The notes: generated from the sequence alone by a model not told the origin. 64,000 nucleotides of DNA from UBA6522 sp965237785 (GCA_965237785.1 OZ250159.1:682001-746000); one strand, 5' to 3'. Positions 45,043 to 54,716 are shown, counted from the stretch's first letter. Program-made: numbers and translations.

Positions 45043-47948
45043 ATGAAAAAATGGTTTGGATTCGTAGTCGTTCTTTTTGCCTTCTACCTCTCAAGAGCGG
45101 TCGCCGGGGGGGCTGGTACCGGTGCTCGATCCGGAGCTGGATCAAGCTGCAGAACGCATCTCGGCACAATTTCAAGATAGGGCCGTAAACTATCTGAACG
45201 AACTGTCGGGTCGACGTCGACTAACCACGGTCTTTCCGAACGAACAAAGTCCTCTCTACGGCGTTCAGATGAACTACGTTAACGTTCATCGTGGAAACCT
45301 CACATTCGCCGTCCGTGATCTTGTTCGTCTGGATGATATTCCGATAGTCTTCGGCCGAATCTACGATTCCTCGAAACTCGATGAATCGGACTTCGGGCCG
45401 GGCTGGAAGCTGTCGGTCAGCGAATCCATCGCCCGCGTGGAAAATCATCTGGTTTACACGGACGCAAACAACTCGCACTACGAGCTCGATGTAGCCGGAA
45501 ATCGGATCCGATCTCAGCACCCACATCTCACCGGCATTTCCAGCGGGCGCTTCGACGGAACCAGACTCCAACTGCTAAGTAACGGGCTGACAAGGATCTT
45601 TCGAGGGAACGGCGACACGTTTCGTTTGGTTGAGGTTCAAGACACGAACGGCAATGCGGTTTCGCTCGAGTACGAGGCCGGAGTCGTGGCGCGCATTCTT
45701 TCTTCGAACGGTCGATTTGTAAACATTCGTCGCGACGCACGCGGTAGAGTCGAGGGCGCGCAGGATGATGCTGGGCGAACGGTACGATAGAGATACGATG
45801 CACTCGGGTTGCTTAGCGAGGTCGTCGATCTGGCCGGTGGCAGTTGGAATATGGGCTATGACGCCAGGGGCCGACTACGAGAGATTCGGGACCCCCGGGG
45901 TATCTTGAACATCGCCGCCATCCACGACGCCGATGGGCGTGCGACTCAAGTGGACGTCCAGCACGATTCGATGACGTTCGAATACGCTCATTCGAGCACA
46001 ACGGTCAGGAACGCAATGCAGCAGGGAGCGTTCTTCTGGCACCATGCAACCGGGCTCACTAACGCCGTTCAAGATTTTGCGGGAACGCTCAATGAGCTAT
46101 CGATTGACGATGACCTTCGCGTCAGGGGTCTGAGGCTGGATGGCGCAGATGTCGCAAGCATCGAGTACGAGGGCAGCCGACTGACTTCTGTTCGACGGCT
46201 TCGTCTCGGTTGATGCAAATGGTGCAAATAGCGACGTTGTGCTGGCCCCCGATTTGGATTGCTTGAGTCGCTACGGGCACGATCGGACAGGCTGCATAGA
46301 CAGCGTTTCGATTGAAGATACGGACGAGGTGGGTCACGTTGCAGCGTTCTCGTGGTCAGACGGCAGATCGGCTCAAATTCGCTATAACACCAGGGATCGC
46401 GTTGAGGAGATAGAAATCCGTAGACGAGATCGAATCTATCGTCACCAGTACGAATACGACGCGCGGGGACTGAGAACCAACGCTCGATACTTGCCGGGTG
46501 AGAACCCTCCAATCTCCATATCCATCGACTATGATGAAGTTGGCAACGCAATTCAGCTGAACCGACCTACGCCAGATGGTGGAATGATTAACGACCAGTA
46601 TGTAATCGGGGCACAAAACCAAATCCTTAGCGCCAGCGCTGGTCGAGTGCGGCCTGAAACGGCTTTCGAGTACGACGCCGCCGGCCGATTGACACGATCC
46701 ACGGCAGGCAACCGAGAGGCCGAGTTCGTGTACGACGAACTGGGTCGACTGGCGGACGTCTATCTTGACGATCGTCATATGATAACGTCGGATTACGACC
46801 TCATGGACCTGGACCCCGTGCTCGATGCCGATGACAGGACGGACTTCACGCCGATTAATTTCCCCGTATCCTCCAGCATCTATGGTAGTCAAGAATCCAT
46901 CGCGCACACTCGACCGATTGGCTCTCCGTTTGGCGCGGTCCGGTTTGTGCCCAGCATGGCTCGATTCGTGGTGCGCGAAACCGTAGTCCCAAGTCCCGAT
47001 AGTGTGTTGTATTCCAGTTTGCAACATCGAATATTGATTTCGGAGGGAGGCATTGCGCCTACGCCGATTGCCGGTTTCGACAAGGCGTCGAACAGTCTGT
47101 TTATACCTCCCGAACTCTTTACCGCAAACTGCTTCATCTGTCTGGACTGGGTGACCGGTTTCAATCTTTCGAGAGTCGGTTCAAGAACGATCACTCCCGG
47201 TCAGCAGGTTACGTTTCAGGCCGACGCATCCGCATCCCAATGTTGGTTCATGATTGATGTTTATGGAGAGGGAGACATCCAAATCAGGTCGCGTGGGAGG
47301 CAAGGGCCTGGGAGGTTTGTTCACGATGTCGACTATGACGACGGGCACGCTTCGAGGTTTCGTGGCCCGTGGGGTTGGTATAACCACGAGGATCTCCGGT
47401 TCACGCATTCCTTCTCGTCACCTGGCGTGTACACCGTGGTGGACGACATCAAGTGCTCTTGCAATGTGTCGATCTTTCTAGCGCAGGCGAGCGAGGAGAT
47501 TGAGGTCTGCGAGACGAGCAAAGTCACCCCATACAGTCCCGACCCCGAACCCCTTGACATCGGGAATCTAACGCAAGCAACGCAGGACGCGCTGGGGTGT
47601 CTCCGGAGCGCGGTTTCCGGGGCCGGAGGCACGCTGTACGTCATATCGGGATACCGGTCTCAGTCGTACCAGGACCATTTGCGAGAGGTCTGGGACAAGT
47701 ATCAGATCGTCAAGGACTGGCCGAGCGGTCAATGCTCGGAGGTTCGTCAAAACGTGGAGGGCGAATGGATGCGTCACGACCTGGGGCATCAACCCGCAAA
47801 GATTTCGCCCCATACGGCGGGCAACGCGTTCGATGCCAGTTGGACGATGCTCCCGCAGGACGTGAGTATCGATACACTCGCTGCTTCATGCGATTTGTCG
47901 CGGCCTTTGAAAAGCGCCGATCCGAATCATTTCGTATATTCGAATTAG
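45043..47948 (+). pseudogene. RHS/YD-repeat protein with M15 (VanY-like) peptidase tip, copy C, multiply disrupted
   Basis: The locus matches RHS copy B from the signal peptide onward but has three lesions. The 6-G run after the signal sequence is 7 G here (45106-45112), shifting frame. A TAG replaces a Tyr-type codon at 45788-45790. A 296-bp deletion at about 46194-46200, bounded by a 7-bp repeat in copy B, causes a second shift. From 46239 the frame is open for 569 codons through the PKD-like region into an M15 tip (SGYRSQSYQ, SPHTAGNAFD, HFVYSN), as in copy A. The tip coding sequence is intact, but it is unlikely to be made as one exported protein unless the G-run varies. Confidence 0.85.
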
Positions 47949-47960
47949 GAGGGCATTCAA

Positions 47961-48488
47961 ATGAATATCCACGCTACGCTGTCATCGCTTTTGCTCGCAT
48001 TGCTCGCCGCGCTCAACCCACATGCGCTGGCCACCGCCTGCGTCGAAGACAGTGCCGAGGTGGTGGTTCGCGTCTATCGCTTCAGTGAAGGCCCGCCTGC
48101 GTACGCGTTCATGGTGATCAACAACGCGGACACTCCAATCCGTTCCCTTAGCATTGGACGCACCCCGTTTCTGCCCATCACTGGCGACAACATCCCGACG
48201 AGCGTGGGTTCTCCAACGGGCTGGGAGGGAAACTATTTCTTCTCAGACAATCACCCCAGTGTGTACATGCAATACTTATGGGAAGCCAAAGATTCGGAGA
48301 GAAGAATTCCGCCTGGGGCGTCTCTTTCCGGATTCTCGGTTCAGCTACCTTACCCGACCAGCACGGAGCAGCGACCGTTTGTCGACCACGAAGGGCGTCC
48401 AGTCAGTCAGGCTGATTTGCGGGATGTTCCATTTGAAGTCCTCCTAACCGGTGGCATATGTCACACCGGCTTCATGTCGGTGGACTAA
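47961..48488 (+). CDS. Small exported protein next to the M15-tipped RHS gene, candidate immunity partner (copy C)
   Basis: The 175-residue protein is nearly identical to the product of 5367-5900. It has a signal peptide (MNIHATLSSLLLALLAALNP), mature Cys residues near both ends (TACVEDS, GICHTG) and a beta-rich body. Relative to copy A it lacks two residues around SIGRTPF. It starts 12 bases after the M15-tipped RHS stop with a GGAGGG site. The consistent pairing with the M15 tip, and the absence from the metzincin locus, is the main clue to function. Confidence 0.8.
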   Translation: MNIHATLSSLLLALLAALNPHALATACVEDSAEVVVRVYRFSEGPPAYAFMVINNADTPIRSLSIGRTPFLPITGDNIPTSVGSPTGWEGNYFFSDNHPSVYMQYLWEAKDSERRIPPGASLSGFSVQLPYPTSTEQRPFVDHEGRPVSQADLRDVPFEVLLTGGICHTGFMSVD

Positions 48489-48700
48489 AGCGCCCACACG
48501 AGTGAAGCGCCTGATTGGCTCAAGCAATGCTCCCCGTTTGGTGGTGAGGGTGCCAGGGTGCATATTTCGCCGATTAGTCACTGATAGTAAAACTGTTTTC
48601 GAAATTGATCTTGCACGCTGGGCTTTCGCAGAGTGCTGAAAGCCTGCGCCGTAGGACGATTCGCGACCGGGTGAATACCGTAAATTGGCGATGAATTCGC

Positions 48701-48799
48701 ATGGGCGAACGGGGAATCGTACATTTGGACGCTGACGGTGTTCCGAGAGACGTGCAGGGATATCACATGAGAAGATTGATCGAGAAGTACGGTCCATGA
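48701..48799 (+). pseudogene. Orphan metzincin tail remnant (copy C)
   Basis: The 33 codons end GVPRDVQGYHMRRLIEKYGP, the same as the last residues of the metzincin-tipped copy B apart from one substitution (M for I). The stop overlaps the ankyrin start as ATGA. The HExxH core is missing. The remainder of 48489-48700 has no gene I can support. Confidence 0.8.
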
Positions 48800-50121
48800 C
48801 AAAGCGCCATGTCATAGCAGTTGTGTGTGGCGGAGTCCTTGTTGGGATTGTCCTTTGGCACGTTTTGCTCGAACGGCAAGGAGCCGAATATACGGACTCA
48901 GCCTTGTATAAAGGTATTCGAACCAACGACATGGAACTGATCGAGCGTTACTTGGCGGCCGGGGGCGATGCGAATCGCTCGATTGAGGTCGGTAACGGAG
49001 AGTTCTGGCCAATGCTAAAGGTGGCTCTCTACGATCGGGAGGAGGACATCGCTTTGGCGTTGCTACGCGGCGGCGGAGATTTCGATGCCAGCGGCGTACA
49101 GTTGTACCAAGTAGCCAGAGAAGGAATGCCGCGCGTTCTCGAGCACCTTTTCGACTTTGGGTTGGTGAGATTCGAGATCCCGGACGTCGGACTGCCTAGT
49201 GCGGCAGCTAACGGGTTCTACGATGTGATAGAGGTTCTGCTTCGACGCGCGAGTGATCGCGACTTGGGAGAGCCGTGGCAGATGGAGATGAATCGCGCCG
49301 CGGGCTCAGCGATGCTTGCGCGGTACGATGACGTAGCCCGACTGCTTCTGGAATCGACCGCGGACCTGACTCACAGGCTGCATGTTGCGACACGCTTCAG
49401 TTCGCCCGGGATAATCCGATACTTGCTGAGCCGCGGGGTCGATCCCTCCGAGGCATTGCCCGAGGACCCGATTGTTCCGGAGCGCACGCCCATGGACTTT
49501 GCCCGAAGACGATACGAGGAATTGCAGTTGGCGTTAGCAGACGGCATTAATCGTGAGAATCACGATGCAACGCGCGTGATTTACGAATTGATGCGCGCTG
49601 GTGTTGCTGCGAGCGATCCGGATTTCCTGAGTATTGCGGAAAACGGAGTTGCCGAGATCGAGCGTATCCGGGAACCGGCGACGAGGCTTGTCGCCGCGTC
49701 TCGCCTGGGATATTACGATGTGGCGCTCGGACTTGCGCAAAATTACGGCGATATTCTCAGTGAGCAGTCGTTGCGGCAGGCGTTGGTCATGGCCTTTCGC
49801 CACGATCACGATGACATCGCTCGAATGTTGCTTGCGTCTGGCGCGCCAGTGAGTGGCGGAGCGCTGCATGAGGCTGCCCGGGCGAGTTCGCCCGGGATGG
49901 TGAGATTTCTTCTGGCCAGTGGGGCGGATCCATTGGAGCGAGTTAACGGCCTGACCCCAGTGGAGGCCTGGAGAGACAATCCCACTACAAGCGATCCGGG
50001 GCTTGTTCTGCACGAATTGATTCGGGGCGGCGCCGAGGTGTGTTGGTTGGTGGAGTATGCGGATGACCTACCGGGCGTTGCTGGCACAATACTCCGAGAC
50101 TCGGCCACGCATTGTTGGTAA
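48796..50121 (+). CDS. Membrane-anchored ankyrin-repeat protein, copy C
   Basis: This 441-residue paralogue of copies A and B has the same architecture: a short N-terminal anchor (VIAVVCGGVLVGIVLWHVLL), ankyrin-like units (IERYLAAGGDANRSIEVGN, HDHDDIARMLLASGAPVSGG, SSPGMVRFLLASGADPLERV) and a C-terminal CWLVEYA / ATHCW end. It is closest to copy A. Its coding frame is intact even though the RHS gene before it is broken and its metzincin tail is only a remnant, as expected if immunity is kept after toxin loss. Confidence 0.88.
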   Translation: MTKRHVIAVVCGGVLVGIVLWHVLLERQGAEYTDSALYKGIRTNDMELIERYLAAGGDANRSIEVGNGEFWPMLKVALYDREEDIALALLRGGGDFDASGVQLYQVAREGMPRVLEHLFDFGLVRFEIPDVGLPSAAANGFYDVIEVLLRRASDRDLGEPWQMEMNRAAGSAMLARYDDVARLLLESTADLTHRLHVATRFSSPGIIRYLLSRGVDPSEALPEDPIVPERTPMDFARRRYEELQLALADGINRENHDATRVIYELMRAGVAASDPDFLSIAENGVAEIERIREPATRLVAASRLGYYDVALGLAQNYGDILSEQSLRQALVMAFRHDHDDIARMLLASGAPVSGGALHEAARASSPGMVRFLLASGADPLERVNGLTPVEAWRDNPTTSDPGLVLHELIRGGAEVCWLVEYADDLPGVAGTILRDSATHCW

Positions 50122-50349
50122 CAGGAGCGTCGAGGAAACGACCTGGTTGTGGATTCCATGAACGTTCGGTCGTGCCAGGAACGCAGCTCACGCTGATTCG
50201 GTCCGCTGGTGTATTGCTTACGGACTTATCGTATGCCGATTCCGGTGTCGTGGAAAGCGCGACCACCTGTATCTGCTAAGATGGTTTGGGGGTCACGAGC
50301 AATCTGCGTGCGATCTGTCGTTGCGGTGCCTGGCTATTGGAGCGTTGCC

Positions 50350-51276
50350 ATGAATCGAAATGCCATGAATTCGGTCCTCCTTTCGGCGGGGATCCTGTTG
50401 GTTGGTTGCACCGCGGACCGGAGTGAGGCGCCCGAGGCTTCCGGGTACGAACGGTCCCTGGCCCAATGGCACACGGAGCGAGAAGCGCGCCTCAAGGGCT
50501 CAGAAGGCTGGCTGAATCTCGCCGGTCTTTATTGGCTTGACCCGGGGCTGAACAGCATCGGTTCCTCACCCGACAACGACATCGTATTGGCTGAGGGGGC
50601 GGCAGCCGCAAGGCTGGGCGCGTTCCTGCTGGAGGGGGGCGCGGTGACGTTTCAGGCACAACCCGGAGTCGACGTGTTCAGCAACGGCGAACCGGTCACG
50701 CAATTGCCGTTGATTCACGACGAAGAGGGCGAACCGACGCTGCTTACGCATCGGGCGCTCGGTTGGTACGCGATTCGGCGCATGGAGCGGATGGGCGTGC
50801 GATTGCGCGACTACAACCACCCGGCCCTGGAGTCGTTCCCCGGGATCGAGTCGTATCCGGCGGATTTGACCTGGCGCGTTGAGGCTCGGTTCAACGCCTA
50901 TCCCGAGCCGCGGGAACTTCAGGTGATGACCGTGGTCGAGGGGCTCGGCTGGGATCCGATCGCACCGGGCATATTGGAATTCGAAGTGAACGGTGAGCCG
51001 CTGTCGCTGGAAGCGTATGGATCGGGCGACGAGTTTTTCCTGATTTTTGCGGATCAGACCACGGGGAAAACCACCTATCCCGCGGGCCGATACCTCTACG
51101 CCGACGCGCCGGGACCGGATGGGCGCACGATTCTCGATTTCAACAAAGCCTACAACCCGCCGTGCACGTTCAATGAGTTTGCCACGTGTCCGCTGCCCAC
51201 CCGTCGCAATTTCCTGGGAGTGGCGGTCGAAGCCGGAGAGAAGTACACGGAAGGGCTCCACGCGTCGGGAATCTGA
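50350..51276 (+). CDS. DUF1684 lipoprotein
   Basis: The 308-residue protein has a lipoprotein signal (lipobox LVGC near residue 19). The DUF1684 pattern follows: WHTEREARLKGSEGWLNLAGL, IGSSPDNDIVL, a central beta domain, and the diagnostic DFNKAYNPPCTFNEFATCPL with AVEAGEKYT at the end. The conserved Cys pair and the N-x-P-P-C motif are retained. The function of the family is unknown. The last 127 bp overlap the convergent gene at 51150-51944. The upstream gap 50122-50349 contains no gene. Confidence 0.85.
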   Translation: MNRNAMNSVLLSAGILLVGCTADRSEAPEASGYERSLAQWHTEREARLKGSEGWLNLAGLYWLDPGLNSIGSSPDNDIVLAEGAAAARLGAFLLEGGAVTFQAQPGVDVFSNGEPVTQLPLIHDEEGEPTLLTHRALGWYAIRRMERMGVRLRDYNHPALESFPGIESYPADLTWRVEARFNAYPEPRELQVMTVVEGLGWDPIAPGILEFEVNGEPLSLEAYGSGDEFFLIFADQTTGKTTYPAGRYLYADAPGPDGRTILDFNKAYNPPCTFNEFATCPLPTRRNFLGVAVEAGEKYTEGLHASGI

Positions 51277-51944
51277 TCCCGAAGCCCTCGAGAACTACTG
51301 GATGAGGGCGCCACAAGACTTCTGGCGTTCGGGGAGCAGTTGTTCGGAAAACCGTTCATGACCAGGAGCCGGTTCCACAGCAGCGTGCGCTCTTGCGAAC
51401 TGAGCGAGCGCGCCCAGGCCCAGGCGGCCGCATAATCGGCATCCCAGAGCGATTCGCCCTGCACGCGGTCGTTGGCAAAATCTTCGCCCCAGACGTCCGC
51501 CCAAACGCGGTCCAGGACCAGATACAGGGTCATGTGCCCATCGATGTCGTCGAGCCGTTCGACTAGCTGCCACAGGTGGCGATGGGCGAGTTCGTGTACC
51601 AGCGTGGATTTCTTAGTATTGAGGATGTAGCTCGCGCGAAGGCGCATCGGGCGATCGGGTCCGCCGGAATGGCTGGCCGCATCTTCCACGGTGGCCGCTA
51701 CGCTGGATTCGGGAAAGTGCAAACAGGTCCGGGACTCGAGCGCGGCCACGATGCGCTCTCCGTCCTCTTCCCAGATCGCCCGGTATGCGTTCGCGGCGTA
51801 CTCGTACGCCGCGGAGTAGGGGATGAAAGCGACTTCCGGCTGCGCCTGCGCACCGCCCGCGACGAGCAGCGCGATCGCGGCCCTGCCGAATCGCTGCGAA
51901 GTAAAGCCCCGGCCGACCAGTTCCAGTCGTGCGACTACCGTCAT
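51150..51944 (-). CDS. Exported HExxH putative zinc peptidase, 3' end running into DUF1684 gene
   Basis: The 264-residue frame has a signal-like N-terminus (AAIALLVAGGAQAQ) and a small metallopeptidase-like core with LVHELAHRHLWQLVE (HExxH) and an acidic helix after it (DVWGEDFAND). The last 60 or so residues (from about 51330 down to 51150) are Ser/Pro/Arg-rich and lie antisense to the DUF1684 gene. The original stop was probably lost and the tail is accidental. It overlaps the DUF6152-type gene upstream by 4 bp, so it is the last gene of that operon. The substrate is unknown. Confidence 0.65.
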   Translation of the reverse strand: MTVVARLELVGRGFTSQRFGRAAIALLVAGGAQAQPEVAFIPYSAAYEYAANAYRAIWEEDGERIVAALESRTCLHFPESSVAATVEDAASHSGGPDRPMRLRASYILNTKKSTLVHELAHRHLWQLVERLDDIDGHMTLYLVLDRVWADVWGEDFANDRVQGESLWDADYAAAWAWARSLSSQERTLLWNRLLVMNGFPNNCSPNARSLVAPSSSSSRGLRDQIPDAWSPSVYFSPASTATPRKLRRVGSGHVANSLNVHGGL

Positions 51945-52378
51945 CGTTGCCGGCGGTACTCCGCCAGGCGCCTTTCCACGATTCTCAGGCGTTCTTCCTG
52001 CTGGCCGTTACCGCCGCCCACTTCCGTGCCATCGGGCAGCGTGATGAAGGTCCACTCAACCAGATTGAGGCCGTGCCGGGAAGGGCGCCCGAGGATGCGA
52101 ATTCGATCGCCCGGCTTTAGCTGATCGTTCGTCCAGCCGGCTCGTCGCAGGTTGATGATGCTGTCGCCCTCCGCCATCCATTCATCGACTTCCCCTGCTT
52201 CGTCGGTCACGTCGAAGTAAACGCGTGCGTGAGGGTTCACCGCGCGAAACTCGGTGACGACACCCTCGATCTCCATTCGCTCGTCGACGATGTAGTGCGC
52301 TGCCGGGTTGTGGTGTGCGATAGCGCAGGTCGGAAATACCAGTACGGCGCCCAAAACCTTCACAATCTTGTCTCTCAT
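51941..52378 (-). CDS. DUF6152-type exported small protein (second copy in window)
   Basis: The 145-residue protein has a signal peptide ending TCAIAHH, so the mature protein starts with His residues as in the 36927 protein. The core shows MEIEGVVTEFRAVNPHARVY, a VDEWMAEGDS strand and LKPGDRIRILGRPSRHGLN, the DUF6152 pattern, followed by a charged helical tail. It lies 17 bp after the 52396 gene and overlaps the HExxH gene, forming an operon of exported proteins. Confidence 0.8.
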   Translation of the reverse strand: MRDKIVKVLGAVLVFPTCAIAHHNPAAHYIVDERMEIEGVVTEFRAVNPHARVYFDVTDEAGEVDEWMAEGDSIINLRRAGWTNDQLKPGDRIRILGRPSRHGLNLVEWTFITLPDGTEVGGGNGQQEERLRIVERRLAEYRRQR

Positions 52379-52395
52379 CTCTGGATCCTCTCGCG

Positions 52396-53232
52396 TTACC
52401 TCTGCCCGGAGATCGCCTCACACGGGGCGTCTTCCAGGCTCACGTCGGGCGTGAAAAGCCGGGTTCGCTCGAACGTCAACGGCTCGGTGTACATTACCGG
52501 ATCGGTAAGCGTGAACTGCAGGTGCAGTCGCGTGCCGTCCTCGCTGAGCGTGTAGCGCTCGATGCTGCTCGCCTGGTCGCTGTTGTGGATGGCCAGGTTG
52601 TCTTCCGCGATGTTGGCGGCCACGTCCACGGTTTCCACGACCAGCGTCCGCCCCTCGTACCGCCCAATGGAATGCCCCGTTGCGGTTTTTTGCCCGTTGG
52701 CCGGATGATCGCGGCCGTCCATGTAAATCATGCGGTCGGATGCCATGTCCTCGGGCTTGATCACGGTACGGTCCTCGTACTGCTCGATCAATATGGGATC
52801 GTTGTGCAATATGGTCCGGAACGCCCCAAAGTATTCGCATTGAATCGAAGGGTCATCGGCGGGATCCCACGCCGCCGAGTATGCGGCGGCGGCTTCGGTG
52901 AACCGATCGGAGATCGCCTGCCTGTTGAATGCGCGGACGGCCGACTGAATCTCCGCGGCCGACAGATGGTCGTTCGCCGGAGCGAGTAACTCGCCCAGAT
53001 ACTCGTAGCTCTCGGGCAGGCAATTGCAGGCGAAGAGCTCCTCGATGGTCCACTCGGGATGCTCCACGGCGGTGACCGTCGTGCTCCAGACGCCCGCGAG
53101 CGCCGGTGTCGTCTCCTGGGCGCCTGCAAGCGGAGTCCCGAGAGACAGGCAAACCAGGGCGAGCGGCAGGCTCCGCCCGCCGACTAACGCGACGATGTCC
53201 GTTTCGATGCTATCGAACTCCCGCGAGCGCAT
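52396..53232 (-). CDS. Exported protein of unknown function, related in pattern to the 35965 gene product
   Basis: The 278-residue protein has a signal peptide (LALVCLSLGTPLAGAQ) about 38 residues in, so the true start may be a downstream codon. Features are LAGVWSTTVTAVE, CEYFGAFRTILHND, RMIYMDGRDHP, SIGRYEGRTLVVETV and a lipocalin-like series of late strands (SSIERYTLSEDGTRLHLQFT). The MIYMDGR...GRYEGRTLVV pair parallels RRIYTDGR...FWDGDRLITH in the 35965 product, and both neighbour a DUF6152 gene. It overlaps the DUF3500 gene by 23 bp. No enzymatic function can be assigned. Confidence 0.65.
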   Translation of the reverse strand: MRSREFDSIETDIVALVGGRSLPLALVCLSLGTPLAGAQETTPALAGVWSTTVTAVEHPEWTIEELFACNCLPESYEYLGELLAPANDHLSAAEIQSAVRAFNRQAISDRFTEAAAAYSAAWDPADDPSIQCEYFGAFRTILHNDPILIEQYEDRTVIKPEDMASDRMIYMDGRDHPANGQKTATGHSIGRYEGRTLVVETVDVAANIAEDNLAIHNSDQASSIERYTLSEDGTRLHLQFTLTDPVMYTEPLTFERTRLFTPDVSLEDAPCEAISGQR

Positions 53233-54269
53233 ACGTGTCTTGGTAGTTGTGATGCGGGCTCAGCGCGTAGTGTTGCGACAGAAGGTCCTGGCCAAAATCT
53301 CCGGTCAGATCTCGCCAGACCGAATGAATGTGATTTGCGCCGTTTTGCCGGTTGTCGTACTCGATGAGGAACGTCGGTCCCTGAACTCGATAATAGTGGG
53401 GCTCGCCGAACTCATCGCCCCCGGCCCAGCCGAAGTGAATCTCTTCCACGCCGGCTCTTCGGATCTCCGCGAGCTCCGCGTCTGCGAGCTCCGGGCGGAT
53501 CCTGTAGGCATACTCCTCGACCAGTTGAATCAGGAGATCGGCCTGGGCCTCGGTCATCTCGCGGACCGAGAGCCCACGTGGCGGCCCGGGCTCGACCTGC
53601 ACGATCTCGCGTGTCTCGATGTCCTCCGGCGGCTCGTCCGCATAGGCGACGACCTCAAGCTGTTCATCGTCGAACATGTGGAGGAGACGCCTGGCGAGCT
53701 CTTGCTCGTCTTCCAATACCTGCATCCCTTCTTGAGCCCCGCCCCGCACGCGCGCCGGATTCGCACCCATGAACATCGGTGAGGTGGAAATGACCTCACC
53801 GTCCTGGACGGTGATATTCAACGAGAGGTGGTGTCCCTCAACGCGCCATCCCCAGTTGCCGTCGCTTGCGGGATCGCCAAAGACCGTGACGTAGTAGAGC
53901 TCGGCATCGCGCATGGCGCGTCGCTCGATTTCGAACAGAATCTGATCCAGGTACATCACGCCGAGCGCCTTGGACATGCCCTCATGGCTGAGTGCCGTGC
54001 TCATCAGACGATGGCCGAGCTGGCTCTGAGGCACGGTCATGGATTTATAGGCAATGCCCAGTCGCTCGCCCATCCGCGGTATGTAGTGCCAGTCGTAACG
54101 GTTCTCATCGTCGAAGGCGAGGTTTGCCTGTTGCTGGCTCTCCGAATCGAGGGAACGCAGAAAGTTCCGCGCATTCTCTGCCATGACGGCGGCGATGTTG
54201 ACGCCGTTCGTCCAGCCGACAGGAAATGACGAGTGCCAGAATGGGAATCAGGGCGATCTTTGCTCTCAT
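53210..54269 (-). pseudogene. DUF3500 protein with a frameshift just after the signal peptide
   Basis: From Met 54184 there are 324 residues of a clear DUF3500 protein (DWHYIPRMGERLGI, FGDPASDGNWGWRVEGHHLS, NITVQDGEVISTSPMFMGAN, EYDNRQNGANHIHSVWRDL). A good start with GAGGAG and a signal-like sequence (MRAKIALIPILALVIS) lies at 54269 but in another frame, and the body frame is open only back to about 54248. One lost or gained base near 54220 would join them (body continuing TNGVNIAAVMAEN). Either the gene is broken, the base call is wrong, or the protein is made unexported from 54184. Confidence 0.7.
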
Positions 54270-54716
54270 GACGATCTCCTCGCGGTGAGGGTTTCACCGG
54301 GGAACGGCTGCCAGCGCCAGACCAACACCAAGTCCCCCCCAGTGGTCCGTATCCCCCCGATTCTACCGAAATTTGAGCCAAGATCGGATAAATTTTGGGC
54401 AAAATTGGCCTCGAACGCCGTAGTTTTGGGCCCAACAGAGACCGAAGGGTCCGAATTCCACGAAACGGGGCATGCTCCGAAGCCGTTTGACTGTGTCCGG
54501 TTACTTCCGATGCAGAGTCGAATCGTCCCTCGAATTTGCCGTGCTCGGCTGATACATTCGATTCTGAAACGATCCAAAGGAAATCCCATGACTGGATAAC
54601 AATCCACGCTGGGTGGCGGCGTCGACCTGGTGAACAATCAGTGGTTCATACCGGCTGCCGGCTCAACGCCCGTTTCGGGCGCGGAATAGTCGCCAGTACA
54701 TCCTGGAGGTAGTGTT
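54270..54716. other. Gap of 447 bp without a supported gene
   Basis: No family-like reading frame, repeat or RNA structure was recognised between the DUF3500 gene start and the sugar-transporter remnant. The last bases hold the GGAGG ribosome site of the latter. Confidence 0.5.

Noticed and set aside
45788..45790. TAG in RHS copy C read as a recoded amino acid
   Set aside because: Copies A and B have ordinary codons there and copy C has other frame-breaking lesions; plain decay is simpler.
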